Of a stretch of DNA of 40,351 bases, positions 37,935 through 40,351 are shown piece by piece. The stretch's first letter is position 1; each line of letters starts with the position of its first letter. Both the position numbers and the translations under genes were made by a program. Origin of the DNA: DAONBD01 sp964525485 (GTDB taxonomy: Bacteria; Patescibacteriota; Gracilibacteria; UBA1369; LOWO2-01-FULL-3); NCBI GenBank assembly GCA_964525485.1, contig CAZGHH010000007.1, positions 1 through 40,351 of the forward strand, given 5' to 3'. The notes under the pieces were generated by a model. That model searched no databases, was not told where the DNA came from, and saw only the letters and a program-made list of their open reading frames with translations.

Positions 37935-40351
37935 ATGACAGAACTATTCAAACAAAACAGGTTGGTGTTCAAAACAGATGCGCCTCAAGAAGCAAAATCA
38001 GGAGGCGACAAGGTTGATGTTCAGGCAAAAGGGCCTGACGCGGCTACTTCACCAGAGCAACAGAAGAAAGCCAGAGAAATTGCATTAGAGGTACTTGTGA
38101 AAGGAATGAAGGACAAAAAAGTTGTTATTAATGGGAAAGAGTATTCAGGCGATTCAGTAGGGGATGCAGACGAAGCTTATACAAAATATTTAGACGCGAT
38201 AAGAAAGGGCATTGAAGATGCTTTGGTTATCGCTATGAAAGAAAATCCTGAAATTGACGTGAGCGAATTGAAAAGTCAAGGAGAAATAGCAATGAATTAT
38301 TTGATTACAGCGCAAAAACAACATGAGACTGAGAGACAAAATTTAGAAAAAGCAAAAGCAATGATTTCTTCAAAAGCACATACAGATTCAAGATTTACAA
38401 TTATAAGTATTGGAGGTGGAAAAGAATATGTGGTAGCGAATGATATTCTCGAAGGAGTTAAAACCGAATTTGCAAATAAAATAGCGATGTTTCTCGGACT
38501 GAGTGAGGATCCAAGGAGGGTATATTATTTTGAAGGGAAACTGACGACAGCAGGAGAAAATTTGATGGATCAAATTCTAATGCAAATGAAAGCAAAGAGT
38601 GGCATTGAAAAAACAGTTGAACAAGAAAAATTATCAGCCAGAGAACAGTATAATCAAAAAAGATTAGCTGACAGAGCTGAAAGAATAAAGAGAGCGGACG
38701 CTGATCCTGCTCTAAAAGCGGTAATTGATAAATTGCCAAATAAAATAACACTTGGACCTATCAAGGTTGGACGCTCCAGCGAGCAGAATAGGCTTAATAT
38801 GGGAGCCGAAATAAGCAGAGTTGCAGATAATATTGCTGATTACTTTAATGTTGAAGGAGGTCTTAGATTAGATGAAGGATCGTTGTCATGGATTAGTCAG
38901 GAAGTAAACTTGTTGGTAAGACAAATTCTGAGTGAGAAAGGTCTATATGATGATTTAAAAAAAGGCAAACAGGTTTCTATAGACTTTAAAGAAGGGAAGA
39001 AAGATCTTTATGTGCTTGCAGTTGATTGCAAAAACAAAGTAGATCAAAGAAAAGCGACTCAAAAACCTGCAGTTGCAGACGCTATGGCAGGAACAGTTGC
39101 ATCACAACCGGCCGAGACCGCGAAGGCTCAGGCGGAAGGTCAGTCAGCTCCGGTCGAAGCAGCCGAATCGGCAGAATTAGTGTACAACAAAGAGCAATTT
39201 TTGGAGGCGATTTTTAAACACTTGGAAGGTGCGGTAGAAGGATATAGTTTAATTAGATATGAAGTGAAAGGAACTCGTAGTTTGGATGCAGAACAAAGAA
39301 AACTTTCAAAAGACGAAATAGTCGCTTATTTCGCAAAGTTAGGAGATGCGGCATTATCACAAGTTTTTGAGCAAGGTATGAAAAAAATGAAAGAAGGTGA
39401 TCCAAAAACTATAGATCAGGTTGTCACTTATGGTCTTACATGGTTTGAATACACAAATCGTGATGCAAGAATGGCAAAAATTCCAACTACAGCTCCAGCA
39501 GGAACCGAGACGGCTCAAGAAGGGGCGACCGCTCAAGAAGGCAAAGCCGATGCAGTCCCTGAATCAACAGAGCCTACAAATATATTGGAAGGACTGAAAC
39601 AAGCTGACAAATTAGAGCAAATAAAAGCATTGTTGGATCAACACAAAAAATACAAAAGGACTGATTGGAAGCTTATAAATCCAAAATTAGTAAAAATAAT
39701 TACAGGCAAAGAAGCGTCAGTAGACGTAGAAGCTGGGAGGGCAATAATCACAGATCTTCAAAAGAAGCTTATAGAGGCTGGACAGGATGTAGGAAGAGAT
39801 GGGACGGATGGATTGGCAGGAAAGAATACTTTAAATGCTTTGGCTAAATATATTGGAGTCGAGGCAACAGTCAGAAGAGGCGGAGGCGGAAGTGGAAGTG
39901 GAAGTGGAAAAAGTTCAGGGGAAAAAGCTCCAGGAGGAGCTCCAACAGATGTTGCTCCAGTGGCTCAGACAATGCAACGAGTGGCAGAAAATGTTCCTCC
40001 AAATTTGGAAATGAAATTAGCACAGTTATTGAGTCAATATAATGATCTTTACTCAGGATTTGCTGTAGAGGACATTGGGAATCATAGGATGTACAGGGAT
40101 CTCAAGGAAGGTCAAAAGGAGGTAACGGCAGAAAGTCCAGCATATATTGGGGCCGAAATACAAGTTAAAGGAACTGATCATACTTGCCAAATGAGGGTTG
40201 ATATGGATGGGAAAATGTTTATCTATGAAGCAGGAACTCCGGAGGGAGAACCTTCTGTGTTGGAGTTGAAAGACTTGGAAGCTTTATACAAATATATAAA
40301 AGAAATCCAGGATTCTCCAGATCAAACTAAATTAGAACAAGAAAAAAGAGT
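37935..40351 (+). CDS. Module B large protein (MTELFK family), cut by the right window edge
   Basis: At least 805 residues; open to the window end, so not in a list of complete ORFs. N-terminus MTELFKQNRLVFKTDAP matches MSELFKPYRLVFMSPEG of module A. Residues about 30-370 are mostly helical with no match I recognise (ALEVLVKGMKDKKVVINGKEY; LADRAERIKRADADPALK). An Ala/Gln/Glu linker (about 375-410) is followed by another helical part. About 557-642 match the module A PG-binding-like domain: LLDQHKKYKRTDWKLINPKL, then DLQKKLIEAG and GTDGLAGKNTLNALAKYIG. A Gly/Ser linker (RRGGGGSGSGSG) leads to a last domain (MKLAQLLSQYNDLYSGFAV). No signal peptide. The repeats of module A are not evident in the visible part. 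Confidence 0.82.
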   Translation, partial: MTELFKQNRLVFKTDAPQEAKSGGDKVDVQAKGPDAATSPEQQKKAREIALEVLVKGMKDKKVVINGKEYSGDSVGDADEAYTKYLDAIRKGIEDALVIAMKENPEIDVSELKSQGEIAMNYLITAQKQHETERQNLEKAKAMISSKAHTDSRFTIISIGGGKEYVVANDILEGVKTEFANKIAMFLGLSEDPRRVYYFEGKLTTAGENLMDQILMQMKAKSGIEKTVEQEKLSAREQYNQKRLADRAERIKRADADPALKAVIDKLPNKITLGPIKVGRSSEQNRLNMGAEISRVADNIADYFNVEGGLRLDEGSLSWISQEVNLLVRQILSEKGLYDDLKKGKQVSIDFKEGKKDLYVLAVDCKNKVDQRKATQKPAVADAMAGTVASQPAETAKAQAEGQSAPVEAAESAELVYNKEQFLEAIFKHLEGAVEGYSLIRYEVKGTRSLDAEQRKLSKDEIVAYFAKLGDAALSQVFEQGMKKMKEGDPKTIDQVVTYGLTWFEYTNRDARMAKIPTTAPAGTETAQEGATAQEGKADAVPESTEPTNILEGLKQADKLEQIKALLDQHKKYKRTDWKLINPKLVKIITGKEASVDVEAGRAIITDLQKKLIEAGQDVGRDGTDGLAGKNTLNALAKYIGVEATVRRGGGGSGSGSGKSSGEKAPGGAPTDVAPVAQTMQRVAENVPPNLEMKLAQLLSQYNDLYSGFAVEDIGNHRMYRDLKEGQKEVTAESPAYIGAEIQVKGTDHTCQMRVDMDGKMFIYEAGTPEGEPSVLELKDLEALYKYIKEIQDSPDQTKLEQEKR

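Noticed and set aside
1..40351. Alternative genetic code with UGA as glycine
   Set aside because: TGA ends genes at normal family C-termini (for example at 2289 and 19024), and conserved genes contain no in-frame TGA.
1..40351. CRISPR array or cas genes
   Set aside because: The only dispersed repeats are three REP-like elements and short microsatellites; no spacer-repeat array or cas-like protein was seen.

Overview
This window looks like a chromosomal segment from a candidate phyla radiation (Patescibacteria) bacterium, most likely of the Peregrinibacteria type. That placement is an inference from gene content and style; no rRNA is present. The supports are a monoderm-type type IV pilus locus with no secretin, an orphan VirB2-like pilin, a short DUF721 protein, a FemAB ligase, many small unknown proteins, and AT-rich leaders with almost no Shine-Dalgarno sequences. 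TGA works as a stop (for example at the normal family C-terminus of the gene ending at 2289), so this is not a UGA-glycine lineage.

Layout. 1-3.9 kb: the 5' part of carB (minus strand, cut by the window edge), a small membrane protein overlapping a NIF3-insert-like protein, tRNA-Leu(CAG), an unknown protein and a YgjP-type metallopeptidase. 3.9-13.1 kb: a ten-gene minus-strand type IV pilus operon running pilB, pilC, GspH-, GspI-, GspJ- and GspK-like minor pilins, a pilM-pilN fusion, pilO, a small anchored protein and the major pilin, closed by a terminator. Its GspI/PilV-position minor pilin carries a seven-repeat LVIVD beta-propeller. 13.2-19.9 kb: an NrnA-like DHH phosphoesterase, QueG, a minus-strand ATR-korA-korB operon, a DUF5665-like protein and Lgt. 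20-25.4 kb: a CPA2 antiporter, a polytopic protein with an internal lipobox and cysteine repeats, tRNA-Asp(GTC) beside a decayed partial copy of itself, a glycosyltransferase and a DUF721 protein.

25.4-40.3 kb: two copies of an apparently undescribed two-gene module. Each has a short helical protein of about 100 residues followed by a very large protein that begins M(S/T)ELFK..RLVF and contains a peptidoglycan-binding-like domain; both copies are driven by nearly identical extended -10 promoters. Between them lie rpsP (TTG start, long Ala/Pro/Glu tail) and khpA, a VirB2-like pilin, a stand-alone glycogen-synthase-like C-terminal domain, a 5'-3' exonuclease, a truncated TrpR-like gene with a perfect 32-bp palindrome upstream, ftsA, ftsZ, a REP-associated tyrosine transposase (RAYT) and femAB.

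The RAYT gene is bracketed by two oppositely oriented copies of a repeat made of two near-palindromic AGTCCCGGACT boxes exactly 30 bp apart. A third copy sits 6 bp upstream of the glycosyltransferase start at 23878. This looks like a complete REP/RAYT system in this lineage.

Functionally the window is mostly cell envelope and surface: pilus, lipoprotein processing, peptidoglycan cross-bridge, glycosyl transfer and division. It also carries a small corrinoid-linked metabolic group (ATR, QueG) and ferredoxin-linked 2-oxoacid oxidation.
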